Below, in pieces: positions 18,235 to 26,336 of a stretch of DNA of 64,000 nt. The position numbers and the translations under genes are program-made. This stretch comes from Bacteroidota bacterium (GTDB lineage Bacteria; Bacteroidota; Bacteroidia; Cytophagales; Cyclobacteriaceae): the NCBI GenBank assembly GCA_023428695.1, contig JAEYWY010000002.1, positions 62,001 to 126,000 of the forward strand, given 5' to 3'. Positions within the stretch are counted from its first letter, which is position 1; every line of letters starts with the position of its first letter. A model generated the notes under the pieces. It saw nothing but the letters and a program-made list of their open reading frames with translations, was not told the DNA's origin and ran no database searches.

Positions 18235-18906
18235 ATGAAATCAATTTTCACTGTATCCATATTACTTGGCCTGCTTTCACTCGGTTTTCAGGGCTGCAAT
18301 GACGATAACCTCCGCGATACCATTCCGGTGACGTATTTCATGATCCAGCTGAACCCGGACGATATATATATGTACAATTCGGGAAACCCGAATGGTGTCC
18401 GCCTCGACCCGCTGGTGAATGACAGCGTAAAAGTTGAAGTGACCATTTCCTATTCGACCCCCGGCTTCGGGACCATCAAATTCATTCCGAATGAAGGTTG
18501 GTTCTATGTACCGAACGCTGGTTTCTACGGCATTGACAACGTCACGTACACCGTATGTCATCCGGAAGGTTGCGGATCCGCGTCGATAACGCTATACGTC
18601 GAGGAACCCTTAGATCCTGAAAACTGTACGTACGCTATTGTTGGGGAAGAAGTTGAAACCGAAAAGAACCAGCCTGTTCAGATCCGGATATTCGACAATG
18701 ATACGGTGTGCCCGTACGCCGGCAGCAGCGTATTCAGCCCGGAGCACGGAACATTTGAAACGTACTCCTATTCCGGCAGCTATAAGAATGTGGTGTATGT
18801 GTATTATCCCCCGAAAAACTTTACAGGAACCGATAAGTTTAAGTACCGGCTGTTTACATCGGATGGGGAAGTACTGGAGGCCTATTGTACGATAACCGTA
18901 AAATGA
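18235..18906 (+). CDS. Surface lipoprotein with tandem Ig-like (cadherin-like) domains
   Basis: A 223-residue lipoprotein: signal sequence with core SILLGLLSLGF and lipobox FQGC. Two Ig/cadherin-like units follow, recognisable by NGVRLDPLVNDSVKVEVTI, PNAGFYGIDNVTYTVCHPEGC and, in the second, QPVQIRIFDNDTVCP and PPKNFTGTDKFKYRLFTSDGEV. These match the Big_9/tandem-95 type (ND...G-x-D-x-F-x-Y). The start at 18235 was preferred to an ATG 90 bp upstream because it places the signal peptide at the N-terminus. It precedes the ECF sigma gene by 13 bp, so it may be part of that unit. Confidence 0.8.
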   Translation: MKSIFTVSILLGLLSLGFQGCNDDNLRDTIPVTYFMIQLNPDDIYMYNSGNPNGVRLDPLVNDSVKVEVTISYSTPGFGTIKFIPNEGWFYVPNAGFYGIDNVTYTVCHPEGCGSASITLYVEEPLDPENCTYAIVGEEVETEKNQPVQIRIFDNDTVCPYAGSSVFSPEHGTFETYSYSGSYKNVVYVYYPPKNFTGTDKFKYRLFTSDGEVLEAYCTITVK

Positions 18907-18919
18907 CCGCGCCCGCAGC

Positions 18920-19459
18920 ATGACAGAAAGGGAAATAATAGAAGGCTGCCTTGCCAATAAAGCTTCCGCCCAGGAGAAGCTTTATTCCCTTTATTCCCGC
19001 CGGATGATGGCGGTGTGCCTGCGCTATACAAAATCAAGACCCGAGGCCGAAGATATTTTCCACGAAGCGTTCGTCAAGGTATTCCGGAATATACATATGT
19101 GGCAAGGTGGATCATTTGAAGGATGGATGCGTCGGATTTTTGTCAACACAGCGATCAATCACTTTCACCAGAACAAGAAGTACTTCGACCACGTCGACTC
19201 GTCTTACGCTGAGACGATGCTTGCGGCGCCGGAGAATCCATTGGCAGAACTCTCCGAAAAAGAGTTGCTCCGGCTTATCGATCAAATGCCCGAAGGTTAT
19301 CGCCTGATCTTCAATCTGTACGTCGTCGAAGGTTACAGCCATGTGGAGATTGCTGAGATGCTCAAGATCGCCGAAGGCAGTTCGAAGTCGCAGTTGTTTA
19401 AAGCGAAGGCTTACCTGAAAAAACTTATTGAGAACAAAACCATTTCTGAACCATGTTGA
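18920..19459 (+). CDS. ECF-type RNA polymerase sigma factor
   Basis: A 179-residue sigma-70 family extracytoplasmic-function sigma factor. Region 2 is seen in AVCLRYTKSRPEAEDIFHEAFVKVFRNI, and region 4 in IDQMPEGYRLIFNLYVVEGYSHVEIAEML (helix-turn-helix, followed by EGSSKSQLFKAKAYLKKLI). The start ATG at 18920 lies 13 bp after the Ig-lipoprotein, and the stop overlaps by 7 bp the next gene, which carries a membrane anchor and probably controls it. Target promoters cannot be deduced. Confidence 0.95.
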   Translation: MTEREIIEGCLANKASAQEKLYSLYSRRMMAVCLRYTKSRPEAEDIFHEAFVKVFRNIHMWQGGSFEGWMRRIFVNTAINHFHQNKKYFDHVDSSYAETMLAAPENPLAELSEKELLRLIDQMPEGYRLIFNLYVVEGYSHVEIAEMLKIAEGSSKSQLFKAKAYLKKLIENKTISEPC

Positions 19460-20976
19460 ACGACAAGGAATTCGAAGAAATCGGAAAGCGGTTATACGAT
19501 CTGGAGGATGATCCGCCACAGGGAGGTTGGGAAAAGATCGCTTCCGAACTCACCGGTGATGATCGGGAGAAACCACCTTTTATGTGGAAGAATGGTTGGA
19601 AATTCTTACCTCTTCTTCTGATCCCGGCGCTAACGTATTGGCTATGGCCGGACGCTGTCTCCGTGAAAAACATCGCGTCATCCGCAGGCATAGGCAGTGC
19701 GTTGCCGCAATTGCAGGACAACAACGCAAATACGTACGATAGTATTCGGGAAATTGAGAATGAAAACGCTGTTGAAGATATCAGAATACAAGATCAGGTT
19801 ATAAGTGTTGATGCGGATAAGAAGACACACGCATTCGTCGAAGGTTCAACCAGCGAAGGAAAATCAGGTATTCAGCCAAATAAAGGCACCAGACTAGAAC
19901 GTATTGACAACCAATCAGGACGTAATGCTGATAAGTTAAATACCGTTGTCGACAATAATACCTCTTCCTTCACTGATGTTGCTTCAAAAATCACGGCGGG
20001 CACGGATCAGACTTCCCTTAACAAGACTGATGAATTAATTCAATCCGTTAATACACAAGAGCCACAGTCACTCGAAGATGAAACGCTGGTCATTATTACG
20101 GAGACCGCACAAACGCATCTTCCAGAGAATTCATCCGGGGAAGAGACTTCATCTGCAAAAACAAATGCAGTTCCTACAATTCCCGTGACGGCCAATCCGG
20201 TTGAAGTTGCAGCTGATTCTGTTGGATCAGACAAAGACCCTGTCGCCACCGCGGAACCATCGGCAGATGATGTTCGCGATGAAACAAAGATTGGTTACGG
20301 ACCCTGGCGACTTTCTATGGCAGCCATTCCTCAGTTTACTGATCAATCGATACTTCCCACAGCCAATGACGAAACTTTCGTTACTTCCGTGGGAAGCAGA
20401 AGCAAGTATCCCGCGTATACCGGAATGGGGGTTGCCTTTGGTGTTGGTCGTCCAATAAAAAAGAATTTTTACGTCGATGCCCAACTCTCCTATACCAGGA
20501 CAAAGCACGACGTTTCTTACACATATGCCACGGGTAAAATTGATACACTGATCGCCCAGCTTCGTGAAGATGGTACGGTAACCATGGTTCCCGTATACGA
20601 TCTCGCGACTGCTGAGAAAGATGTCGCATTTACGAAAGGTGGCCTGAGTATAATGACAACTTATTATTTTTGGCAAAACCCGGTGCGTCGTTTCAGTTTA
20701 TCGGCAGGCGCGGGCGTAAACTATCTGCTTTCTGCAAAACTGACTGAAAGATCAACCGGTGACGAGCTTCCTTCGGGTGGATATCTCGCAGACAGGATGA
20801 ATTATTCTTTCTTCTTTGCTGCAGGTTACAACGTTACGATTGGCAAAGGCTGGGAAGTGATGATTTCACCGATGTTAAATTATAACCTCAAAAAAATCAG
20901 CAATGGACAACAACCTTTTGAGTTCACAAAACGTTCATACGGCATGAATATAATTCTTTTGAAGTCGCTGTTTTAG
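19453..20976 (+). CDS. Sigma-linked membrane protein: short cytoplasmic head, one TM helix, linker, C-terminal outer-membrane beta-barrel domain
   Basis: A 507-residue protein of mixed architecture. Residues 1-50 are soluble and charged (EEIGKRLYDLEDDPPQGGWEKI), with one hydrophobic helix at about 51-66 (FLPLLLIPALTYWLW). Residues about 70-280 are a low-complexity, Thr/Ser/Glu/Asp-rich linker. Residues about 285-507 resemble a porin-like OMP_b-brl domain (MGVAFGVGRPIKKNFYVDAQLSYTR, YYFWQNPVRRFSLSAGAGVNYL, ending MNIILLKSLF). The overlap with the ECF sigma gene and the head-TM layout are those of an anti-sigma factor, but no classical zinc-ASD motif is seen. A barrel fused behind an inner-membrane helix would bridge both membranes. 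Confidence 0.75.
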   Translation: MLNDKEFEEIGKRLYDLEDDPPQGGWEKIASELTGDDREKPPFMWKNGWKFLPLLLIPALTYWLWPDAVSVKNIASSAGIGSALPQLQDNNANTYDSIREIENENAVEDIRIQDQVISVDADKKTHAFVEGSTSEGKSGIQPNKGTRLERIDNQSGRNADKLNTVVDNNTSSFTDVASKITAGTDQTSLNKTDELIQSVNTQEPQSLEDETLVIITETAQTHLPENSSGEETSSAKTNAVPTIPVTANPVEVAADSVGSDKDPVATAEPSADDVRDETKIGYGPWRLSMAAIPQFTDQSILPTANDETFVTSVGSRSKYPAYTGMGVAFGVGRPIKKNFYVDAQLSYTRTKHDVSYTYATGKIDTLIAQLREDGTVTMVPVYDLATAEKDVAFTKGGLSIMTTYYFWQNPVRRFSLSAGAGVNYLLSAKLTERSTGDELPSGGYLADRMNYSFFFAAGYNVTIGKGWEVMISPMLNYNLKKISNGQQPFEFTKRSYGMNIILLKSLF

Positions 20977-21010
20977 TTTCCGACATTTCTCTCTCTATAT
21001 ATATACAAGT

Positions 21011-21046
21011 AAGAGGCTGCGCCAACCACGCAGCCTCTTCTTTTTT
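21011..21046 (+). terminator. Strong intrinsic terminator after the sigma/barrel unit
   Basis: A perfect 11-bp GC-rich stem (21011-21021 with 21029-21039) with a 7-nt loop is followed by a C and then six T residues on the plus strand. It starts 35 bp after the stop at 20976 and ends the lipoprotein-sigma-barrel unit. Confidence 0.92.
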
Positions 21047-21116
21047 CTGCGCGTGAAAAATATTTTCATTCTCAGGCAACTACCCGGCTACCCTTCCTGT
21101 CTGACACGCAAACAAA

Positions 21117-23093
21117 ATGCAAATGAAAACTTCAGCGTATTTATTCAGAATACTTTTCTTGCTGGCATTCATTGGTCTTACTGGGTGTGATGACAACGAA
21201 ACAATCGTTCCTGTAAAGAACGGCCTTGTCGCCCGCGCTGGTGAAGACCAGACCACGCAAGTTGGCACCGACATTCAGCTCGATGGTTCCGCCTCTCACG
21301 ACAAGAACGGAAAACCATTTACGTTTCACTGGACGTTCAAAACAAAACCAACCACCAGTACCGCAACGCTCGCCACCCCAGGCCAAAACAAAACAACGTT
21401 CACCCCGGACGCCGCAGGTAACTATGTCATCGAACTTGCCATCAGGCAGGGAACATGGTCTGCGACAGATTACGTAACGGTAACGGCGACTTCTGACGAA
21501 CCAACTGATCCCGTAGCCGTGGTCATCGACGCAGATATCAATACACCTACAACACTGGTGGATCTTTTTGACGACCCGTTACAACCTGACTATATCGTAA
21601 CCCGGTTTATTGATGTTAGGGCTGACCTTACAATCGAACCAGGTGTTGTCGTATACTTCAATGATCATGCGGGTCTTCGAATCATAAGTGGCGCATTCAA
21701 AGCCTTGGGTACCGCTGAAGAACCGATTACCCTGGAGGGTTACGAAAACTCAGCGGCTAACTGGAAGGGGATCATTATTTACAGCAACGATCCGGCGAAT
21801 GAAATGAAATACGTATCAATTCGTGAGGCCGGAAGTATGGCCGACTACGAGACACAGATAAAGGCAGCCATCACGCTTGCGGGAACTCCGGTATCGGGAG
21901 CCGCATTGAAGCTCACGAATACTTCGATCGAAAAGAGTGGCGGATTCGGTTTGTTCGTTGCCGGTCAATCAACAATCACAGCTTTCGCTGATAACTACTT
22001 CGCACAAAACGCAACGTCAGCTGTATACGCAATGGCCAATGAAATTCATAAGATTGATGCAAATACCACATTTAATGGTAATGGCTTCGATGGAATCGAA
22101 ACATACGGTCCACTAAGCCACGATGCCGAGGTTGAATGGAAGAAGCTCAATAATGCGGCGTACCTCATCAGCAACCACCTTGAAATAACGTCTGGTTTGA
22201 AAATCGAGCCGGGTGCATTTTTCCGTGTAAGACCACAGGTCACCATTGAAGTCAAAGGAAATGGTTATTTGAAATCCGTTGGAACGGAAGCGGCAAGAAT
22301 CACATTCACATCAATTGCATCCACAGCTTACTGGAACGGCCTGCTCATCAATTCACCGATGACATCGAATAAAATCGCCTACACCGACATTTCCTATGCC
22401 GGTCTTACAAAAATTGGCGGTGCTCAGCACGAAGCCAACATTGTCGTGGGACCGTCGGGAAAAGTTGTTGTAGAGAATACTTCGATGAAGTTTGGTCTCG
22501 GTTACGGCCTGGTGGCGAATTCGAAAACGCAGGTCAATGAAGACGTCGTCTCTGTCAACGCATTTGCCAACCTTGCCAAGGGTTGGGTGTACCCTGCAAG
22601 CCTGCACTATCCTGACCTGCCGTCTCTTTCAGGAGAATGGCTTGACTATTGGTCGTTCTCCAATGGTAAGAGCGGTGTTGCGTCTGATTTCTACAACGCA
22701 ACCACACAAACGTGGTACGGTGGCGCAGCATCACCCTGGGCCATGGCCGGATCGATCGGTATGGGTCTGCGCATCAATGACGATAAGTCCTACACATGGG
22801 CCATAGCAGAACATTCGCCGATGACTGGATGCGAGTCCTATTCAACAGAATTCATCACCGGTAGTGTTATTTGGACCGAGGAGACAGTGACATTCACGGA
22901 AGCTTTCTGGCGCAGCAGGTTTATCAATTCCTGTGATCCGAGTCAAAACGTTGATATGAACGTAACGCCGGGTGCCATGACCTTGTCTTACACCATTACA
23001 AAAATGTTCAACGTAATTACAGGCGCCGAGTACTGGGAACTTAAGTTTGTCAATCCCGACAATTCAACATTTTCGCTGTACAGGAACCTGTAA
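21117..23093 (+). CDS. Large surface lipoprotein with PKD-like domain and parallel beta-helix
   Basis: A 658-residue lipoprotein with signal core FLLAFIGL and lipobox LTGC. Residues about 35-125 form a PKD/Ig-like domain (GLVARAGEDQTTQVGTDIQL). Residues about 135-480 have repeated short strands typical of a right-handed beta-helix (VDVRADLTIEPGVVVYF style turns; WKGIIIYSNDPANEMKYVSI; later WNGLLINSPMTSNKIAYTDISYAG). The C-terminal 180 residues are a separate domain with paired Cys. The start at 21117 or 6 bp later is equally good. It may be a cell-surface adhesin or polysaccharide-binding protein; function is not known. Confidence 0.8.
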   Translation: MQMKTSAYLFRILFLLAFIGLTGCDDNETIVPVKNGLVARAGEDQTTQVGTDIQLDGSASHDKNGKPFTFHWTFKTKPTTSTATLATPGQNKTTFTPDAAGNYVIELAIRQGTWSATDYVTVTATSDEPTDPVAVVIDADINTPTTLVDLFDDPLQPDYIVTRFIDVRADLTIEPGVVVYFNDHAGLRIISGAFKALGTAEEPITLEGYENSAANWKGIIIYSNDPANEMKYVSIREAGSMADYETQIKAAITLAGTPVSGAALKLTNTSIEKSGGFGLFVAGQSTITAFADNYFAQNATSAVYAMANEIHKIDANTTFNGNGFDGIETYGPLSHDAEVEWKKLNNAAYLISNHLEITSGLKIEPGAFFRVRPQVTIEVKGNGYLKSVGTEAARITFTSIASTAYWNGLLINSPMTSNKIAYTDISYAGLTKIGGAQHEANIVVGPSGKVVVENTSMKFGLGYGLVANSKTQVNEDVVSVNAFANLAKGWVYPASLHYPDLPSLSGEWLDYWSFSNGKSGVASDFYNATTQTWYGGAASPWAMAGSIGMGLRINDDKSYTWAIAEHSPMTGCESYSTEFITGSVIWTEETVTFTEAFWRSRFINSCDPSQNVDMNVTPGAMTLSYTITKMFNVITGAEYWELKFVNPDNSTFSLYRNL

Positions 23094-23097
23094 CTTT

Positions 23098-23127
23098 AAA
23101 AGGCCGGCGCGAACACGTCGGCCTTTT
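23098..23127 (+). terminator. Intrinsic terminator after the beta-helix lipoprotein
   Basis: A 9-bp stem (23098-23106 with 23119-23127) rich in G/C at its centre, with a 12-nt loop and a short T-run on the plus strand, starting 4 bp after the stop codon. Confidence 0.85.
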
Positions 23128-23258
23128 AGTTTAGCCAACATTTCTCATTACTATAGAAGAAATAAATCCCGATTGACTAACACCTGGAAGGTTGACAAGG
23201 GTATCCATTTGGGTTATTTTAGGCCGCATTTCTTCAAACTAAACTTGAATTAAACCTG

Positions 23259-24416
23259 ATGACACCCTTGAAACCCATCAAAGTAGCCGTAGCCGGTGTA
23301 GGCTTTATCGGCCCTGTTCATATCGAATCGCTCCGGAGAGCCGGCAACATTGAAATCGTAGCCCTTTTTCATCCTTTTGAAAATGAGGCGGCCGAAAAAG
23401 CTGTGGCGATGGGCATTCCCGCTTATTACACTGATTACGACAAGATGGTAAAAGACGCGGATTTTGAATGCGTACATATTTGTACACCAAACAACCTTCA
23501 CTACCCGATGGCCAAAACGGCTCTGCTTGCCGGAAAGCACGTGGTATGTGAAAAACCTCTTGCAACGACCGTGAAGGAAGCCGAGGAATTGCTTTCCATC
23601 GCGCGTGAGAAAAAACTTGTGCATGCCGTGAGTTTCAATCTGCGTTATTATCCCCTCGTGCGTCAGATGAAAATGATGCGCGAGAAAGGTGAACTCGGAA
23701 ACGTGTACTCGATCATGGGGAGTTATTTGCAGGACTGGCTTTTCTACGCGACAGACTACAACTGGAGACTCGAACCCGATAAGTCGGGAGACAGCAAGGC
23801 AATTGCCGATATTGGTTCGCACCTTATTGATCTGATTGAATACATTTCAGGTTTGTCAATTACCGAAGTAATGGCAGATTTCTCGACTGTGCATCCTACG
23901 CGGAAGAAGCCTTTGAAAGCAGTTGAGACGTACTCAGGCAAGATGCTTCAGCCGGAAGACTATGCCGATGTTCCGATTAACACGGAAGACTTTGCGAGTG
24001 TGCTCCTTCGTTTTCAAAACGGTAGCCGAGGCGTTGTAACGGTAAGTCAGGTTGCCGCGGGCCGAAAGAACAGACTTAGCCTCGAAATACACGGTTCAAA
24101 TCTGACGATGTCGTGGAATTCCGAATCGCCAAACGAACTTTGGATCGGAAAACGAAACGAAGCAAACCAGGTGTTGCTGCGCGACCCGGCTTTGGTAGAT
24201 AAAGAGGTTCGTCCGATTATTTCCTATCCCGGCGGACACAACGAAGGATTTGGCGATACATCAAAACAATTGTTCCGCGACATCTACGCCGCAGTACGAA
24301 CTGGTAAACAACCTGAGAAGCCTGCGTATCCCACATTCGAAGAGGGCCTTCGTGAACTTCGACTCTGCGATGCTATTGTCGAAAGCCACAGAAAACAATC
24401 GTGGATCAAAGTTTAA
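23259..24416 (+). CDS. Gfo/Idh/MocA family NAD(P)-dependent oxidoreductase
   Basis: A 385-residue cytoplasmic sugar- or inositol-type dehydrogenase. The Rossmann motif VAVAGVGFIGPVHIESL and the EKPLATT motif (VVCEKPLATTVKEAEELL, with the catalytic Lys) are clear, as is the C-terminal beta-sheet domain (GSRGVVTVSQVAAGRKNRLSLEIHG). Typical substrates are pyranosides, inositols or related polyols; which one cannot be read. It stands as a single gene with its own terminator. No sugar transporter or isomerase adjoins it. Confidence 0.92.
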   Translation: MTPLKPIKVAVAGVGFIGPVHIESLRRAGNIEIVALFHPFENEAAEKAVAMGIPAYYTDYDKMVKDADFECVHICTPNNLHYPMAKTALLAGKHVVCEKPLATTVKEAEELLSIAREKKLVHAVSFNLRYYPLVRQMKMMREKGELGNVYSIMGSYLQDWLFYATDYNWRLEPDKSGDSKAIADIGSHLIDLIEYISGLSITEVMADFSTVHPTRKKPLKAVETYSGKMLQPEDYADVPINTEDFASVLLRFQNGSRGVVTVSQVAAGRKNRLSLEIHGSNLTMSWNSESPNELWIGKRNEANQVLLRDPALVDKEVRPIISYPGGHNEGFGDTSKQLFRDIYAAVRTGKQPEKPAYPTFEEGLRELRLCDAIVESHRKQSWIKV

Positions 24417-24460
24417 GGCAAGAGTTAAAAGTCAAAAGCTTAAGGCCCCACAAAAAGGGA

Positions 24461-24508
24461 AGGACATTAAGTTGCTCTCGTTAAGAGAACCGCTTAATGT
24501 CCTTTTTC
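24461..24508 (+). terminator. Intrinsic terminator after the Gfo/Idh/MocA gene
   Basis: An 11-bp perfect stem (24461-24471 with 24493-24503) with a 21-nt loop and a T-run, about 45 bp after the stop at 24416. It also precedes the end of the convergent DUF4199 gene, so it may act in both directions. Confidence 0.8.
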
Positions 24509-24523
24509 CTGATCCTTCCTGAA

Positions 24524-25066
24524 TTAACTGCGGGGGATGTGGGTGCTTTGGTTACCATGGTTATCAGCCACCGGTATGGCACCGCCCTGTGGAAGGGTAG
24601 CGCTGTCCGTATGGATGTAATTCACCAGAATGTAACTAAGACCGAATCCCGAAAAGACACCCTCAAGCTGCACAACGCACGAAGCGATGTACGGATTCAG
24701 GTATCGGCCAATAGGTTCGTTTACCTGAATCGAATGCATAAGATTGCCTTCGAGTTTCAGAAAGAAAAACAGGAATATCCCAAAGGTCGTCGCCCCGATG
24801 AACGAGGTCGCAGACCCTAATGTTAACGCCCTGAAATAACTGATATGTCCGTCATGCACGCGCCGATACTGCATCATCGCGTAGTATACTCCGGCGAGCA
24901 TGATGAAGAGATTCAGGAATCGTAGTTCAATCACATGTTGAAGCCCTACGGCATACATGATAAGAAAATACACCGTAAGTCCGAGGAATATTAACGTACC
25001 ATAAATGGATGCAACTTCCCAGGTATGCCTCTTATTCAAAATCTCCTCCTTTATCCTCATACGCAT
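24524..25066 (-). CDS. DUF4199-type integral membrane protein, copy A
   Basis: A 180-residue protein with about four transmembrane helices (TLIFLGLTVYFLIMYAVG, FLNLFIMLAGVYYAM, FIGATTFGIFLFFFL, FGLSYILVNYI). The order charged N-terminus, helices, a conserved loop RVHDGHISYFRALTLG and VNEPIGRYLNPYIAS is the same as in its downstream-neighbour paralog. I take it as a DUF4199 family member; function is unknown. The start could be the ATG at 25066 or the one 6 bp inside. It is 44 bp downstream of the second copy, so the two share a transcript. Confidence 0.8.
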   Translation of the reverse strand: MRMRIKEEILNKRHTWEVASIYGTLIFLGLTVYFLIMYAVGLQHVIELRFLNLFIMLAGVYYAMMQYRRVHDGHISYFRALTLGSATSFIGATTFGIFLFFFLKLEGNLMHSIQVNEPIGRYLNPYIASCVVQLEGVFSGFGLSYILVNYIHTDSATLPQGGAIPVADNHGNQSTHIPRS

Positions 25067-25110
25067 AGATATTACGTTGTGAGGATAAGGTTAAAAAGGT
25101 CATGCCAGGC

Positions 25111-25572
25111 TCAGCCCTCGCTAACGTTGACTTCGTCGGTGGTAATCCAGTTTAGCAGAACGAACGTCACGAGAAATCCGGAGAAAAATCCTTCGAGAAG
25201 CACAATGAATGAAGCCATGTATGGATTGAGGTAACGGCCCATTGGTTCATTTTCCTGAATGAAACGCATCAGGTCGACATCCACTTGCATGTACGCAAAC
25301 AGGAAAATCGCAAATACCAATGAACCGATTCCGGAAGTAGCCACGCCCAGGATCAGACCCCGAAAATAATTGAGATGACCTTCATGCGTACGCTTGAACG
25401 CCTTCAACGCGTAATAGACGCCGGCCACAAGAATGATCAGATTTGTAAATCGCAACTCTACATGATTACTGAGCCCGACTATTTTCATCAGCAGAAAGTA
25501 AACGATAAGCCCCCCTGCAATTGCCAACCCATACTTTTCCGCAACTTTGTTGGGATTGTTCAGAAAATTCAT
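25111..25572 (-). CDS. DUF4199-type integral membrane protein, copy B
   Basis: A 153-residue paralog of the gene at 24524-25066, sharing GVYYAL/GVYYAM, RTHEGHLNYFRGLILG and NEPMGRYLNPYMASFI. Four transmembrane helices are predicted by eye. The start at 25572 (MNFLNNPNKVAEKYG) was chosen because it matches the length of copy A; a long upstream in-frame extension is not conserved and overlaps the divergent small gene. The tandem pair has probably arisen by gene duplication. Confidence 0.8.
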   Translation of the reverse strand: MNFLNNPNKVAEKYGLAIAGGLIVYFLLMKIVGLSNHVELRFTNLIILVAGVYYALKAFKRTHEGHLNYFRGLILGVATSGIGSLVFAIFLFAYMQVDVDLMRFIQENEPMGRYLNPYMASFIVLLEGFFSGFLVTFVLLNWITTDEVNVSEG

Positions 25573-25678
25573 AGGGATGTGTGGTTTAAGTGAGTAATGA
25601 AGTTTACACTTTTTTTTGAAGGGGGCAACGTTGTAAAAGGAGCAGCTTTTTGTTATTTTATTGCTTTCCGCCATACGC

Positions 25679-25975
25679 ATGACACTCGAGGAATTCAGAC
25701 AGACGCTTTCTGCATCTACTCCACCCGACGGAGTTGGTGATCTGCTGCATTCACTGTGGTATGACGGCAAAGGTGATTGGGAGAAAGCGCATAACATCGC
25801 ACAGGACATTGATAACACAGAGGGCTCATGGGTCCATGCGTATCTCCACAGAAAGGAAGGCGATGAATGGAATGCCGGATATTGGTATCGACGTGCGGGT
25901 AAGCCCTTTTGCAATGACTCACTCGATACGGAGTGGAACCAACTGGTAAAACACTTCCTGAAGCATCATCAATGA
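25679..25975 (+). CDS. Small conserved hypothetical protein
   Basis: A 98-residue soluble protein: MTLEEFRQTL start, SLWYDGKGDWEKAHNIAQ, WVHAYLHRKEGDEWNAGYWYRRAG and an end WNQLVKHFLKHHQ. The Trp/His/Tyr-rich central part, reminiscent of a TPR-like or Sel1-like helix pair, is often seen in a small conserved family of Proteobacteria and Bacteroidota. Function is unknown. The ATG at 25679 was preferred to an upstream non-ATG start. It is followed by a 360-bp non-coding region with repeats. Confidence 0.75.
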   Translation: MTLEEFRQTLSASTPPDGVGDLLHSLWYDGKGDWEKAHNIAQDIDNTEGSWVHAYLHRKEGDEWNAGYWYRRAGKPFCNDSLDTEWNQLVKHFLKHHQ

Positions 25976-26027
25976 AAGCACAAAAGTACACCCACTGCAT
26001 TCGCCCGGACAACTACAATGGTTCCGC

Positions 26028-26140
26028 AGAGGGCGTAGCCTCGCATTGATATTGTAAAGACGGACTTCAGCCCGTCCGACCACAGGGAGCGCCCCTGTGC
26101 ATCGCCTACAGACTTCTGTGATCTCACCCAACTCCACAGA
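26028..26140. repeat. Direct repeat copy 1 (about 113 bp, two internal hairpins)
   Basis: This non-coding segment is repeated almost intact 119 bp further on. It contains GCGTAGCCTCG near its start, an inverted repeat around GACGGACTTCAGCCCGTCC (stem GACGG/CCGTC), a second inverted repeat CACAGG...CCTGTG just downstream, and an ending CCACAGAC. Both copies share roughly 85 percent identity by eye. No reading frame of convincing length runs through it. Confidence 0.85.
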
Positions 26141-26147
26141 CCTCCCC

Positions 26148-26260
26148 AGAGGCGTAGCCTCGTACTGATATTGTAAGGACGGCCTTCAGTCCGTCCGATT
26201 ACAGGGAGCGTCACTGTGCATCGCCAGCAAACTTCTGTGGTCTCACCCAGCTCCCCAGAC
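26148..26260. repeat. Direct repeat copy 2 (about 113 bp, two internal hairpins)
   Basis: The second copy of the element starting at 26028, offset by 119 bp. The two hairpin cores are kept (GACGGCCTTCAGTCCGTCC; ACAGGGAGCG...CTGT), with several compensating or loop changes, which fits selection for structure or a mobile REP-like origin. It is followed by a terminator oriented for the minus-strand PUL operon. Confidence 0.85.
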
Positions 26261-26282
26261 TCCACAAAAGCGTCGCCTAACA

Positions 26283-26316
26283 AAAAGAGGCTGCCTCCTT
26301 TTAGACAACCTCTCTT
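26283..26316 (-). terminator. Intrinsic terminator of the susC1-susD1-LamG unit
   Basis: Read on the minus strand, the stem AGAGGTTGTCT pairs with AGGCAGCCTCT (two G-T wobbles) around a 6-nt loop and is followed by five T residues. On the plus strand the same stem has C-A mismatches, so the minus strand is the working direction. It starts 20 bp after the stop of the LamG lipoprotein gene. Confidence 0.85.
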
Positions 26317-26336
26317 TATCTTGGTTAAACAATTCG

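Noticed and set aside
26028..26260. CRISPR array
   Set aside because: Only two repeats, each over 100 bp, with no short unique spacers of regular length and no cas genes.
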